Shown: positions 13,901 to 29,347 of the stretch, piece after piece
How the letters are laid out: each line of letters starts with the position of its first letter
Numbering within the stretch: the stretch's first letter is position 1
NCBI RefSeq assembly: GCF_032854445.1
Contig: NC_088296.1
Coordinates: forward strand, 23,875,604-23,939,603
Source of the DNA: Liolophura sinensis
Taxonomy: Eukaryota > Mollusca > Polyplacophora > Chitonida > Chitonidae
Direction: 5' to 3'
DNA: 64,000 nucleotides
Program-made: the position numbers and the translations under genes
The notes under the pieces: generated by a model
What the model saw: only the letters and a program-made list of their open reading frames with translations
Told to the model about the DNA's origin: nothing
Database searches by the model: none

Positions 13901-16900
13901 AAATCACTTAAAATCATCATTTATCGCTTGTCTTCTCGTCTTCGTCTCAACAAAAATATCAGGGATTATGGTCACGATGAATAACGGAATTAAAAGAGAT
14001 TTATGAATGGATTCTTATGCCGAGAAACTGTCAATAACCGATCATAGAACGAATTTAGGACAAAATTGTCAAGAGTGAAACCGACTTTATTCCTTTTTAT
14101 AGCTCCAAAGACGTTTAGCGCTTGAGAAGTTGACAGTTTCTTCATCTAATTATTAAGCGAAGTTCTCCTGATTTAATGGCGGATCAACCATTTCAACACC
14201 CAACGCTAAAGAAACTTCGTTACAACGAGAAGGGGCCTAAAATTCAGAATTTCTTAAATGAAGGATAGGACTTAAGTCAACCTTATATCTGAAATATAAA
14301 TTACATGCGAATAGTGAAGCCGGATTTCCATCCACCCCTACCCACTCTCCCCTCCCCCACCCACCCTTTTGAAAAGTGCACCGTAGGTGTTGTCAGATGT
14401 AGGACTTGATGCTTGGACTGCCATCAGAAAGATTTCGGGGGGTCCTTCGTGGCTCAGTTGGTTAGCGCAGAGTAATAACTCGGAAGCCTCTCACCAATGC
14501 AATACCTTTGAGTTCAAGTTCAGCTCATGCTGGCTCCCTCTCAGGCCGTGCATGGGAGGCCTGCCATTAACCTGCAGATTGTCATGGGTTTCCACGGGTT
14601 CTAACTGGTTTCCTCCCATCATAATGCTGGCCGCCGTCGTATAAGTAAAATACGTAAAACACCAATCAAATAAATAAATGACTAAGTTAAAAAATACATG
14701 TAGAATTCATAGGCGAAGGTTCTGAAGTAAAATGCCAAATTTCCTTCCAGTTTTAGCTCGGCGCGTTCAAAGCAAATTACGTCCTCCAAAACAGGCCACT
14801 CACTACGGTATGATTAGTTCGGCCTACAGATCCTGTAGTAAAATCAGCCGGATTTATGACATAATTAGACAGACATATTAACTTTGACGGAACGTGTTTA
14901 CAGCCCATCCTCCTCAGCTGTCTCCGCCGGAAATGAGAACTGGTGTCGTAAACAATACTTTATTACCGTGACTGGAAACAATAACCGACTTAACATATCA
15001 TAAATCATCAGCGTGTGCACTCCTAAAGCTGGCTTAAGCCGTGTGTACCGACTTAACCTCTCCAAAAGTTTGAAATTCAAATCTTTTTATTGCAGATGGG
15101 GTTTTTTCCCTGGACAATATTTGACATTAATTCTCAAATGAGACGAATACTATTTCATGTGGTGCGTTAATATGACCATGTTACAGCATTGAAATTGAAA
15201 ACAATGGCGATTGCCTAAATATGCCCTCAAGTTCCAGCTTCTTGATGGATGCATGGATATTATCTCTAGCTAAGATTTGGTTTTTAGTGGAAATGATGGA
15301 AGTTGTGCCAAAAATATGTTTTTTTCATTTTAAGGCATATTTTATATCTTTTAATAACCCCTCTAAGTTATGCATATTTTCCGTCAATGGTCGGAAATGT
15401 TCGAAAATGACGTCACCGATGAACACACTGGAAACGCGGGACTAGCGTTCTTTTCTGTGCGCATAAGCCTATCCAGCTGCGAAGTAATCCCTTTCATGTG
15501 CATTAGAAACAACCCTCTCCTTATCAATATTTTAAGGCAGCATTTCTTTTCTGCTCGTGTAAACCAGGCCAGTCTCAAGGTGGACTGAACTGGACGTATT
15601 TCCATTCCATATTCTGTTTCTGGGTTATTGTTTTAAAAACCATTTACTATAGGTCCAGCGCCAGGATGACATTCTGTAACGGGAGGCGAATCCAAGGGAA
15701 ACGATTTATGTCACTTTATATAGACTTTATGCTTAAAAAGGTATTCATAGTACAAAGCCTTTGCGTATTAAAAGAAGGATTAAATAATAAGCAACGAGAC
15801 AGTGTAGATTGCTTTCCTAAATAATAACTGAAGGCTATCAATTTTTCTTTTGTCTTTGATGGTTGTACCTCGAAAGACGCCATAGATGACGTCATATGCG
15901 CATCATGCTATGTCGCATCAAGAAAACGGTATAACCAATAAATATACGTAGTTATACATATATACACCATACGTGTGATAATATGTGTGACCATTTGTCA
16001 ATGGGAAACTCGAGGACGAGCTGCACAGAAAGTCCAAATGACAATAGAAGGCATCGTTTTCTTCTGTGACGTTATATGTACTTCATATATGTTATAGAAG
16101 CACACGTACACCGATAACTGTGATGTAATAAAGGAAATAACAAATGCGTTTACAGCACTGAACCGTCTTGATTCAGACGGGAAGGAGTTTTACGAGTTCC
16201 CCGTTGATAGATCAAACGCATCCGATGCCCAACAATCGTTCTTGTCACAACGTTGCTTTTCATTCCATGCCGGGTGAAAGCAGTTGTGACATCATGACGT
16301 CACAGAAAAATTGAACACCTTTAGCCAATGTGTGGGACTTCTTGTTGGCCTGCTTGCAGCAATACTACTTATGATTGGTCAATTCTGTGCTCTTCATTGA
16401 CAGTTCGGAAGGTTTATTATCATAATGTCATCACCGCTCTGTTTGTAGGTTGACTCTCCATGCTCTAGTCTTTTATATTATATATATTTTTGATCCATGG
16501 TGTCAATTTTGTTTCCTATTAATGGCTTGCCTTGTATAATCTCTTAACGTCCTTTATGTTGCACTGGAAACTAGAATACTTCTTTAAAACCTTGCGGGGT
16601 TAAAAACTACTTTTATAAATACATAAGAGTACATGAAAATCAAGGTTATGTAAACGTAACAAAAAAAAGATAAACACACAGCGGATAAGCGGATGTTTGT
16701 ATGACCTCTTCGGGCTTAAGACGGAAACTAAACCCTCGGGAATAAACTGGAGAAGGTGCCACAGCAGATTCGTCGAAGGCATTGGCAGACAACCTCGTTT
16801 TTCAAAGTTCAGGTTTATTATCGTTAAAATTGATGCATGCTCATGAATAGAAATGATCGTAGTGTGCGTTGGAGCGTCATTTGTCTATTTCATGGTCACG

Positions 16901-19900
16901 GACGCTGTGAGATCAAATCCAGCTGATGCTGGCTTCCTATTCTCTTGTACGAGGGAAGGTCTTCTGGCAATCTGCGGATGGTTGTGGATTTTCCCTGGGT
17001 TTGGCCCCGTTTCCCCATACCAAAATAAGTGAAATATTTTTGATTACGGCGTAAAGCACCAAGCAAATAAATAAATTAAGTTGAAAATAAAATTGCTTTT
17101 AATATGGGACACGTCAGGGTTAAAAAAAAAGGCTCAAATAACTGTGAAATACTATGATTTTTAACACAACTTGAGTGTCAAATCATGAATACATGTATAA
17201 AAGACTAAAGCAAGGAAGTAACACCAGAGCAGCGGCGAGAATGGCAAAATGTGAGAACTGGCAAATGTTCACATGTACGAGTGAAATACGGCCTCTTGTC
17301 AGTTTACCTCCGTTGGTGTCTTATTCTAACTGTTCATGTAAATACTTAAATAGGAACGGGGGCCTCCGTGGCTTAGTTGGTTAACGCGCTAGCGCAGCGT
17401 AATGACCACGGGCCTCTCACCAATGCGGTTGCTGTGAGTTGAAGTCCAGCTCATGCTGGCTTCCTCTCCGGTCGTACGTGGGAAGGCCTGACAGCAATCT
17501 GCGGATGGTCGTGGGTTTCCGCCTGGCTCTGTCCGGTTTCCTCCCACCATAATGCTGGCAGTCGTCGTATAAGTGAAATATTCTTGAGTACGGCGTAAAA
17601 CACCAATCAAATAAAAAATAAATAAATTAAAAGGGACCAAATTACACGCCTCCTGGCACCATGCCTTAATCAGAATTAGTTATAATACAACTTTCATTGA
17701 TGTTAAACCACATACGCATTAAACGTAATTGGCATGGAATTAGTCAAAGTTCAGTATTGTCATCACATTTACACACTTAAACCGAAGGGACAAACCAGTA
17801 CATAGATTTTAGGCCCAAATTGGGAAAGACCTGAATTGGCTTTCACGAGTTTTCATTACTTTAACTGTCTCCAATTCAGTATAGGATTTCTCCGACAATA
17901 TGTTGTATTTCCCGGGATATCTGTGGTATTCACCGGGTGTTTGTCGTATTTCACCGGATTTCAGGTCCCAAACTGTTGTTACTACCTTGATGGAACTCCA
18001 TTCGCCTCTCAGCAATTCCTGAATGACAAGGTCAAAGAATCGTTAGAACGCCTCTGCAAATTGTCGTGCAGTGATTCAATATTCGATGAGGAACCACTTG
18101 TCAGTTTCAAGAATGGTCTGACAATACTTCTCATACATATGCATTCACACTCAAAGGAATTCATGGTGTCATTTGTGTAATGAGCATTATTTTTGTAAGA
18201 ACACTTCTCTTCGTATTGCCAGCACCTATTTTCACTGTCAAATGTCTTTTTCTAGATCGTGTGAATAGTTTTGTTTTTCAGCAGTATTTTTTGCCCAGAA
18301 GTACGACAGAAAACCTGTCAAAATTTTTATCTCCTGATATGTTGCGAGGCTAGAGAATGTGAGGAATACCAACTACTACAATTTTCTTGTCGTCAAGCCT
18401 GTCATACACAATGAAACATCATGACCTGTCTAAATTATTCTGAAAAGTAAACCCCTGGAATAGTCAAAATGACGAGTTTTAAGGTTGTTTGCATGGAATC
18501 ATTGATAGCATTGGTATTGTACTTATGTGATGCAAATGAGTATTTCAGCAGAAAGGGGCGTCCCATTTCCACACTGTACGTAGAACGTATTCAAAATAAC
18601 ATGAAAGAATTGCACAGAGAAGTGAAGAGTGACGTCAGTGCCACCTACTATTACTATAGCAATATGATGCACATATCGGGGGCTTCTGTTGCCGAGTGAC
18701 TGGCGTGCAAGCGCAGCACAGGTTTTCACTAATCCGATCGTTGTGAGTCCATCTCAGCGTGGCTTCCTACCAGCAACCCACGGATGGTCTTGGGTTTTCC
18801 CCGGGTTCTGCCTGATTTCCTCCCACTATAAAAACTGTTGCTTTTCGCGCGTTAACTTACCGAAAAAGGTTCTCTTTTACTATTTCAGCGTCAGCTTCAA
18901 TGGCGAGAAATTGTCACTGTTGGAGAATGTGGGGCTTTGGCCTCAAAAAGGTTCGTTTGTACCAACCTCATTTGAAAGGAGAAAATTGTCACTGTCAGAA
19001 AAGGTGGTGCTTTGGCCGCGTGAACTTACATAAAAAGATATTTTTTGCCGTTTGAAGGTTAGATTCACTTACAGGGATGACATTTTGATGCTAACTCCTA
19101 ATGCAACTTTTTATTGCTTTAGATCAAATCCAGTTGCACGTGTCCTGAAAATGCGCGAGACAAAAAAAAGCAGTTCTCGGTGATCGTTTTCTTACAGGAT
19201 AGTTTGTAGATTGACCTTCAAGTTAGAAAGAAAGCTGTTGATGAAAGGGTTTAAAGAGCTGCTTTAGCGTCTAGACGTTTTTGTCTTAAAAGCAAAGTTA
19301 AATGATAAGAATCAGGATCTGAATTGCTTTCTTAAATTGTGAAAAAAACGAATTGTATTTTAAGGCTGCTGTTCTTAGTTTGGTAGGATAGTACGCAAAA
19401 ATGGAGGTGTTTTATCATTTCCGATTTTTTCCGGTCTGACGTCATGCAACAACACTTGACGTCACGCATCACAGACGTATACTGACAAATGACGTCGTAC
19501 TGTCAAACGCACATTACGTCATTCCAGTATAACTGCATTACTCGACATCATATATCTGCCTAATTCATCGTCACATCAGGAATATTTTCACGTCACATCA
19601 GGAAAATTTTGCGGAAACTGCCGAGGATTTTGTTTTTGAGGACTTTTCACTTATAAGAGCTAAATAGTGTTATTAATCGTAAATTTGTTTGAGCCATGGT
19701 GCTAGTTATATTTCATAGGGTAACCTTTATATCAGTTTATAAGTTCTGCTTGGCCTCTCTTAGTACTGAACTAGCACATTTTTATATTTAAGGAAAGACA
19801 TCTATATAGTTTCTTCACATTTATCACCTTAACAAACCAAGTCAATACACAAGATTCATGTGGAGACAAGGCAAGACCTTCGGCGCTTGTCTCGTCAATA

Positions 19901-22900
19901 AAGAAGGCTTTTCGCCTCAAAAATCCGTAATAGGAAGACATGGCGCAATGGTGGCATTGATGTGACCGGATGTTGATCTCTAAGAGGATATCCTAAACCA
20001 TTACTGTTTGTAGCTGTTACCAAGCAAATGAAACAAGACAGCCTTTATAAATTAGAATAGCAAATTGTTAACGTACGTACTTGGGGCCAAAGTCTTGGGG
20101 AGTAAGGGCCTGGGGTTGGAGTGGAGGCTTAGTGAGAGAGGGGAATAGCTAATATTATACATCTGCAATGCATACAAACTCCTTAGTTCAAATATGATAT
20201 AGACGGGTCATGTATAAGCTATATTTGACATGGTTTGTTTGTATGTGGTTCTGCTAGGACCCACGCTGGTTTTAGTGATTTGACTGCTTTTTTCCTGCGG
20301 TCACGCTCCACATCATCACCGATCACAGCGCTAGACACAAATTGACAACATGGGACAAAATAACACTGCGATGTACTGAAAAACTTCAACCAAAATGTAA
20401 CAAGTGAGAAAAAGGAAAATTCAGCATCAAAGTCTTCTTTTTCGAAAGTTTCTGAATTCAGTGTACATAAAGTGAATAGGAAACTCAAAACCTGTAGGGT
20501 TAAATATAGTGATGGCATTCATGCTACAACAAAATTGATAAATTTAATTTAATTTGAATGTTGTGACAAAAAAACAAAATTAAAGCCTCATTGTGTGAAA
20601 TATTACATGTGACAAACTTAAATTCTGTTAGGGCCACTGTGGTCGAGTGGTTAGCCTGCTAGGGCAATGGAATGACCCATGTGGTGGCTGTGAGTTGAAG
20701 TCCAGCTCATGCTGGATTCCTCTCTGGTTGTACGTGGGAAGATCTTCCAGCAACATGCGGATGGTCGTTGGTTCCACCCAGCTTCCTGCCACAAAACTAC
20801 TGGCCGACGTCGTGTAAGTGAGTAAAACTCCAATCAAATAAATAAAAGAAAGCAAATCTAATGTCCCATTGTGTGAACGTCACGTTCTGTCTCGTGATTT
20901 CCTGTGTCATACATCTTCCATGAAGCTTTTCGCTGTAGTCTTAGTGAGACGATAATTAGTCGCCATGAGGAGTACAAACACCAACCATGCGTATCAATGA
21001 ATAAATCATTGGACGCCTTCCAGCTGGAGGGAAGCACAAGTCAGGATAACTGGTGTTATTTATTTATTTATTTGTTTTACGCCGCACTCGAGAATATTTC
21101 ACTTATACGATGGCGGCCAGTATTATGGTGAAAAGGAAACCGAAAAAGTCCACGACCATCAGCAGATTGTTGTCAGATCTTCCCACGTACGGCCGGAGAG
21201 AAACCAGCGTGACCTCACGGAGACCGCATTGGTGGTAGGCTCCTGGGTCATTGTGCTGTGCTGGTGCGCCTACCACGGAGGCCACGGAAGGCACGGAGGC
21301 CCCTAGCTGGTGTTAAAACTATCGCTTACAAACGCTAACCCTTTATATAGGAATACTATTTAGTTGTTTATACCATAGGATATACCACAAAGCGGGGAAA
21401 CATCTTTTTAAGAAGTTACATTCACGGATTGTTGGTTCAATCCCAGCCTTGAGCAGTTAATTTTCGAGATTCCATTCATCTAAACAATAGACGTTAAGTT
21501 CTGTCCTGTCAAATAGTTTTCGTATTGAAACGACTTTTTTTTGTAGATTCAATGGCTAATCTGAGCGGTACTCGTAATGCTGCGTTAAAAATCAGTTTTG
21601 TCAGAAGACCTAAAACTCCCCACCCTTACTCCATTCTTTTGTCCTGGGTAACAGCAGTGTTTTCTCCCCCAAATAAACTATGCTAGCTGTCGGACGTGGA
21701 ATCTGATATAACGACGTAACTCACCCCGCAGTGACGCTGGTTTGGGGCAAAAAGTCGTTCTAACCAGGAACTCCCGAGAGCACGAGTTTTTACCTGACGG
21801 CAGTTTTGATAAAATATTGACCCAGGCGGACTGAAATATTGGAGATAGTCTCCATTTAATTCCTTACCTGTTCAAATATTAATCACACCTGTGTCGCAGA
21901 GTTAAATTTAGGTAGGACTTTGTCTCATTGAGTTTTATAGCTGAGTTTGATCTCACGTCTTCAAAGGACGTATTGTCAATGTTAATTATACGCTGAACGA
22001 TAGCAGCTTGCAAACAGGTAACGATAAGGCATCTTAAATATTCATTGAAGTCACTGACGGGTAGACCGAAATTGTTTGTATACTCAAGAGAGAAGACATC
22101 AAGATTTACTGTTATATTATGTACACTCACAGCTTCAGAGGACGATCGATTTCGTGAAACACGATGTTTGATTTCATTCCTTAGAGAACAAATATCGCTT
22201 TGAATAGTGTCCCTTCTGTCGCCACTGACGTCGCTACTGGAAGCAAGATGGCGTCAGTGTCTTTTGTTTTTTTTTAACCTCCGCCAACTATATTTTTACC
22301 GGTGTTTATTTTGTGTGTCTGCCTGTGTCATAAACTTAATCTAAAGGCGGATTTGGGGGAAAATGTATGCACAGCTTGGCGCTGAACCAAATCACATCTT
22401 TTAAATTGTGGTGAAACATGTAATCTGAACCCGGATTCAGGAATTTTTCAAACTGGTTCTCACTATTGTGCAATAAGACACAAATGTAAGATATTGTCAC
22501 TTTGTATGTAGTAGGGGAATGTGTGGGTTTAACTGTGGCGGAGGTTTGCGCTCTTGGAGTGCCTTCTATATATTGTTTGACTAAGCTAGATAGTCACGTA
22601 GTCAGTCAGCTAGTCACTCAGTCAGTCCGCAGGTCATTTAGAATGATCAGACAGTCACTCAGACAATCAGCCATGGTAACTCAGTCATTCGGCAATCAGT
22701 CAGGCTGTCATTTAGCCAGCCAGTGAGCAAGTTAAGTCAGTCACTCCGTCAGTCCACAGGTCGTTTAGGATGATCAGACAGTCACTCAGACAATCAGCCA
22801 TGGTAACTCAGTCATTCGGCAATCAGTCAGGCTGTCATTTAGCCAGCCAGTGAGCAAGTTAAGTCAGTCACTCCGTCAGTCCACAAGTCGTTTAGGATGA

Positions 22901-25900
22901 TCAGACAGTCACTCAGACAATCAGCCATGGTAACTCAGTCATTCGGCAATCAGTCAGGCAGTCATTTAACCAGCAACTGAGCAAGTTAAGTCAGTCACTC
23001 AGTCAGTCAACAGGTCATTTAGGATGATCAGTCACTCAGACAATCAGCCACGGCAATCCAGTTAGTGTGACTTATCAATCAGCTAGACAGTAATTTAGTC
23101 ATTCAGCCAGTCAGTCATTCAGTCAGTCAGTCGGCTGGTCAGTCAGCCGGTCAGTCCGTCAGTCGGCAGGCCATTCGGGATGACCAGACACTCGCTCAGA
23201 CAATCAGCCACGGTTACTCAATCATTCGACAATTCACTCATTGTGACTAATCAATCAGTCACTCAGCTAGTCCGTTAGTAAGCTGAGGCACACAGTATCA
23301 GATCTGGAACACAAAACAAGAGCATCAGTGAAGGTATGCTCAACATTCCGACAAAAAAGATATATCCCTAATTGTCTGTTTTTTCGTAGGATGATTTCGA
23401 TGGTTACCAAACCAGCCTTTAATTATTGACCACATAACGTCCTCTCGGACGACACAATCTGTTTATTTGCCCATAAATTGTCGTAAAGTGCGGGTCACTG
23501 CACATCGTCCTCTTTTGTGTTGGAGGCAGCATTAATATCGATTTCCGCTTCCGTGAAGTGGTGCTTGATTGTCAAATTTGCTCTCCGCAGTGTCTTCCCT
23601 TGAGGCTATCATTATATAAAGCTGGAAATACAGCATAAACGAAGCTTGCTTAAGCTCTCACTACCGTGACCGGACATGTCGTCAACAGCGTTCAGGTGTT
23701 ACGCCATGTTTCAGACTTAACATTGTCTACATTTCACATGTTGGTTGAGTTGGAAAGAATCAGCTTTTCCTAAATAAGCCAACTAATTAAAACTTGTTTT
23801 CATCACATATTTTTGGCGTCAAGCCATACAATTTGACGTCTGTTACAATGAAAAAAAACTAATTTTTTGGACTAATAGTGCCACAGAACTAAAACTTTAA
23901 TTTACTAACGGCAGATATCCCTTTGTGGAACACACCATAGAGTTTTGACCGGATGATATAAAAAGGAATTTCCCTTTAAATATCAGATATGTAAATGAGA
24001 AAATCTTCTTTAGTAACGTTGATGTTTTATGACATTGTCAGCAGAAATGTTCACATAAGAAAAACAATAATTGTAAAGGAATCAGTTTTTGGTTAGTGCA
24101 GCGTAATGACCCAGGAGTCTTTCACCAATGCGGTCGCTGTGAGTTCAAGTCCAGCTTATGCTGGCATCCTCTCCGGCCGTACAGGGCAGGTCCAGCACCA
24201 ACCTGCGGATGATCGTAGGTTTCCCCAGGGAGCTGCCCGGTTTCCTCCCATCATAATGCTGACCGTCGTAGTATACGTGAAATATTCTAGAGAAAGGCGT
24301 AAAACACCAATCAAATAAATAGATAAAATAAGATAAACGAGAAGGTAATGATATTGTTTATTTGTTTTTTGTTTATTTGTAACAAATTATTTGCCCAAAA
24401 ATATTATAGTGAATTTCATGATACAAACGTACGGGTAGAAATAAAGTAAGGTGAGATTGGCACAGTTAAATCTCAGATCAGCTGACTAAGATGTGTAACT
24501 TGAATTTCATCCAATCAGATCACTGGCTTCTCGACAGGAAGTAGAACAATTTTTCTCCGCAGTAAATCGCCTTCACCAATCATCGTGTGAACTGAGCGCT
24601 TAGCCTTTGTTGGTGGGAATTGTGTTGGTGGGAGATTTTTTTTTCTCTCTTTCTTTCAACGATCCAAGGAGATTTCGTAGCGGGATGAAATTAAAACTAA
24701 TGCTGGGGCTATAAGGTGGACGAAGTAATCAGATAGACGGAGTATTTCTTTGCCGGCACCAGTATCGATTCACAAAGACATCTTTTATTGAAGGACAATG
24801 GAGTCCAGGGTTTGCGTGACACTCCCCGATCCGCTGGGCCATACATTCAACATTCCCACTCCAGCCATTGCCACAGTTCGTCGCTGTTGCCAAGGTGTCG
24901 CGGATCATGTGTAATGACGTACAATCTCGCGTTAAGTCCTTTTCAAATCCTCGGATGTTGAAGTTTTCCTGTTGCCCAAATTGTTACATACCTACACCCA
25001 CGCGGGGAAGTGAATCTCCTTTCTTTCTTTTTTTTTTTTTTTTTTTTTTGGCATGTTTATTTTGAAATTGTCGACGGAATTGGAAAGTAGCAGACGACAC
25101 AAAAAGTAATCAATTTGGCTAATAGTTTGTTCGCTTCTCTGCTTTTTCTTCTCTGTGATTTATGTCTAGGATTTCACGACGGACGAAAACCGACCTAGAT
25201 AACAACCTCTGTCTAATTCGTTCTGTGCTTTTTTCAGTTTTAGACACACTCTTCGCGCCGTAAAAGACGAAAAAGTGTAAATATTCGTGCAATTTAAACA
25301 AAAAAGGAAGGTCAGCATTTACCATGTTCTTCTTTCCCTTAGCGTTGTCTGTAAGCCTCGTTTTCTTTCACCATATCCTAGCGATAAAGAAAAAAGGAAA
25401 AGCGTCTGTTTCAGGCTGTATCTAAAAACACGCTTAGTTTTAACTCAAAAGAATAGACTACCTGTAAATAAAGGTTGCACTTTCGTGCTGATTCCAAAAG
25501 TTGCTTCCATGCTTTTTGTATAGTTGTTTACAGTGAATAAAATGCAAATAAAGATGGAGTTGCTACGGTGGACTTTTGGGGCCATATGGAACACGCTAAG
25601 GACCGATAACTTTACCGTTTCTTTTGAGCGCTTGTCAAAATCCTTGGATTGCTATATTTCAAACGTTCAAAATATATATGAACATCTAATACTGCATCCA
25701 TGCATACTGATTGTTTAAAAGACTGCCGTACGTGGGAAGGTCTGTCAGCTACCTGCTGATGGTCGTGGGTTTCCCCCGGGCGCTTCTCGGTTTCCTCCCA
25801 CCATAATGCTGGTCGCCGTCGTATAAGTGAAATATTCTTGACTACGGCGTAAAACACCAATCAAATAAATAAATAAATAAATTTAAAAGACTGAAAAGAA

Positions 25901-28810
25901 GATGTGACGTCACTGTTCTTCGGCTTATATATTCAATATGACCCCTTTGCCCACTGTACGACCTCTATATGTTTTATTTTATTTACTGTAAAAAAGAGAG
26001 AAATAAATTATGAGAAACATATTAGGAATCTGCTTGAAAGCGGCGATTCAGATGATGTGTACGTTACGAAAAGGGGGTCTCCTGCTTTCAGGAGAATCAA
26101 ATTCATTTAAATTTCAAATATTTAAATATTTGAGACAGAAAATCTTTGTGATGTGGTATCATGTTAGGGCCCGTGGCGTTACTCAGATACAGAAAATCTT
26201 TGTGATGTGACATCATGTTAGGGCCCGTGGCGTTACTCAGATACAGAAAATCTTTGTGATGTGCGGCAATCAGTGCCTAGAGCAATGTGTATAGGTTCAT
26301 AGAGCTTATCTTTGAATTCAGATATTTGAATGCATTTAAATTTCTTTAGGAAAAGCGTTCGAGAACAGGCAGTGTATTTTAGATATAGTTTTCAGAGGTG
26401 TGACGATAGCTTCATTTTATGTTGTGTTTTCCACGGAGCAATGCATTAATTCTACGGGATCCAAAAACGGACACCTGAAGTAAAACGAATTGGCGTATTG
26501 ATGAACGACATCGCATTGTTAGATAAAGCAAAGTGCGAAAGATAGTGCTCAAAAATAACTATTTAAATACGATGACTGAGGTTTTATTTTGTCTATACAT
26601 AAGATCGACTAACTGTGTGACATCATTGAAAACACTCTGTAGTATAACAGATTGGAGAAAGTATAGCACCAAATCTGACAAAAATAAGGTGATATATAAA
26701 AACTGACATCATACTTTTAGTATTTTCCAGTGAATTTTCATCTTAAAGGGATACAGAGTTGACTTTGACTGGCTGGTGTGAGAGACAGGCAAGTCCAAGC
26801 TATGCCTTGCGTCGGCTGAATTTTAGGTATGATACATTTACTCAAGCGTGACCATGGCTACAAGATTTAGCCAAGGAAAACTTATCTCCACTGTCAGCCA
26901 ATCAGCATCGGTTCTGTATCCCTTTAAAGCCAAGCCTCTCTCTGGAATGAACAAATGAGTTTACACAATATTTCTGCTGAGTTTTCACAAGAAATCTCTG
27001 ACGGGATTTGGTTGGTATAATGTATATATACGTACAGGTGATGTAGGGTGAAGTTTTATCATAAGGGTCATTCGGTCAGTGTTCATACCACTGTGCGCTG
27101 TGACGCTATGGCAACAAAAGAGCAGGCTGTCCTTGACTGTTACGTAGATATATTCTCATTAGCCCACAGGTACCACTGAATATACCTTTCCATAAAAAGT
27201 ACAAAACATATTACCGGTTAAGCTGTACCCATGCATTCTGTAAGGTAGTGTTCATCACAAATTTACTTTATACAAAAGCAATTTTCTGTATTGCCCAACC
27301 CAATCTGTGCGAATTGCGTCGCGAAGTTGCGAATGACAACCAACAATATGTTTAGATGAAAAATGTGTCAGGCTCCATTATCAGGAAAAGCGATATCTTA
27401 GAATTAAGTCCAAATTTTAAATCATTTTAAAATCACAAGGTCAAAATATTGCTTGACAACGTAAATTCTGAGCAAGGTATTTAGAAACAAATTTCGTCAA
27501 AAATAACGGAAATAATACCAAATGTAATGAATGAAAAGTCCAAGATGACTTCGCGATCCCGGGAATCTGATGTCGATGCGGGCACATTACACTTTGTTTT
27601 CACTGAGCTTTTCGCATGTTGTCATCAACACGTTTTAAAGATATTTACGCATCACGTCATTTACACCTTTGTATGATTTAATTAGGCTGGCCATCTCAGA
27701 AAACGAAGACACCGCAATGTAAACATTCCATCGCACAAAATCAGTCTTATTCTTGTCTTTTTATGATAGGAATACCATTCTCAGTAGTACATTGTCCTGT
27801 TTTCTTCAGTTTAATATAAACAGTACGATTGTCCATCGCGTTGGTATATTCTATAGGTGAGGTAAATTAGGCTATGTTTTATTTATTTCTTTATATCTTT
27901 ATTTATTTATTTATTTATTTGATTGGTGTTTTACACGAAAATCCCATGGTCGGTGTGTAAAGTTTTAAGCCAAAGGCGAAAACAAAATTCTTTTTACATC
28001 TTTAGTTATTTACGGCTATAAATTCCGCTCGGGCAACATTAAAAAAACAGAATTAGAAGTAAAGCAGAAAGGACTTGACACACGGCATGGCATACAGGCT
28101 AGGGTCCTTTAAAAACCCCTGCAGCATTTTAGAGGTCATGACTGGTGATATCGAATGTTTCAATCAGATGTCATCTCGTTCCTTATTCACCTGAAGTGCT
28201 CACGTGACACGTCCTTAGCTCGAGGCTTACATGGTTATTGATTGACTAAAGCTGTGGATAATTGTGTGAGATTCCCACCAGCTTATCCGAACCCGGCTAC
28301 GATCCTACTTTTACATCTGCCCACGCCTGGCGGGAGGTTTGACCGTAAACTAAACAATTGTTTATGTTCTTCTTTTACTTTTTCTTTACTTTTCTTTTCT
28401 GACATAGTGGTGATTAATAACTGTATGCCACTCTTTATGCCATACCTGTGTAGTTATGTATCCAACAAAAAATTGTATTTATTTGTTATATTTATTTTAT
28501 TGCTGTCTAACGCCGTACCTAAGAATATCTCAATTATGCGGCGGCGACCAGCATTATGGTGGAAGGAAATCGGGCAGAGCCCGGGGGAAACTCACGACCA
28601 TCCGCAGGTTGTTGGAAGCCCTTCCCATGTACGACAGGAGAGGATGTATGTATGTATGTATGTATGTATGTATGTATGTATGTATGTATGTATGTATGTA
28701 TGTATGTATGTATGTATGTATGTATATGTATGTATATGTATGTGTATGTATGTATGTATGTATGTATGTATGTATGTATGTATGTATGTATGTATGTATG
28801 TATGTATGTA

Positions 28811-28871
<61 letters not shown>

Positions 28872-28924
28872 ATGTATGTATGTATGTATGTATGTATGTA
28901 TGTATGTATGTATGTATGTATGTA

Positions 28925-28993
<69 letters not shown>

Positions 28994-29042
28994 ATGTATG
29001 TATGTATGTATGTATGTATGTATGTATGTATGTATGTATGTA

Positions 29043-29119
<77 letters not shown>

Positions 29120-29312
29120 ATGTATGTATGTATGTATGTATGTATGTATGTATGTATGTATGTATGTATGTATGTATGTATGTATGTATGTATGTATGTA
29201 TGTATGTATGTATGTATGTATGTATGTATGTATGTATATATGTATATATGCTTGGGTTTTTAAGTCGTACTTGACAATCTTTTAGTCATATGGCGATGAG
29301 GAGTCATTCTAT

Positions 29313-29347
<35 letters not shown>

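Noticed and set aside
17359-17432. Functional tRNA gene
   Set aside because: A and B boxes are present, but the head continues into the SINE body and recurs many times with the same extension; it does not fold as a complete cloverleaf by eye.
18469-18699. A 76-codon plus-strand frame in intron 1
   Set aside because: Its end runs into a diverged SINE-A; no domain recognised.
28242-29285. A 347-codon plus-strand open frame rich in Met-Tyr-Val-Cys
   Set aside because: It is the translation of the TATG/TG microsatellite with SINE flanks; all three overlapping versions arise from the same array.
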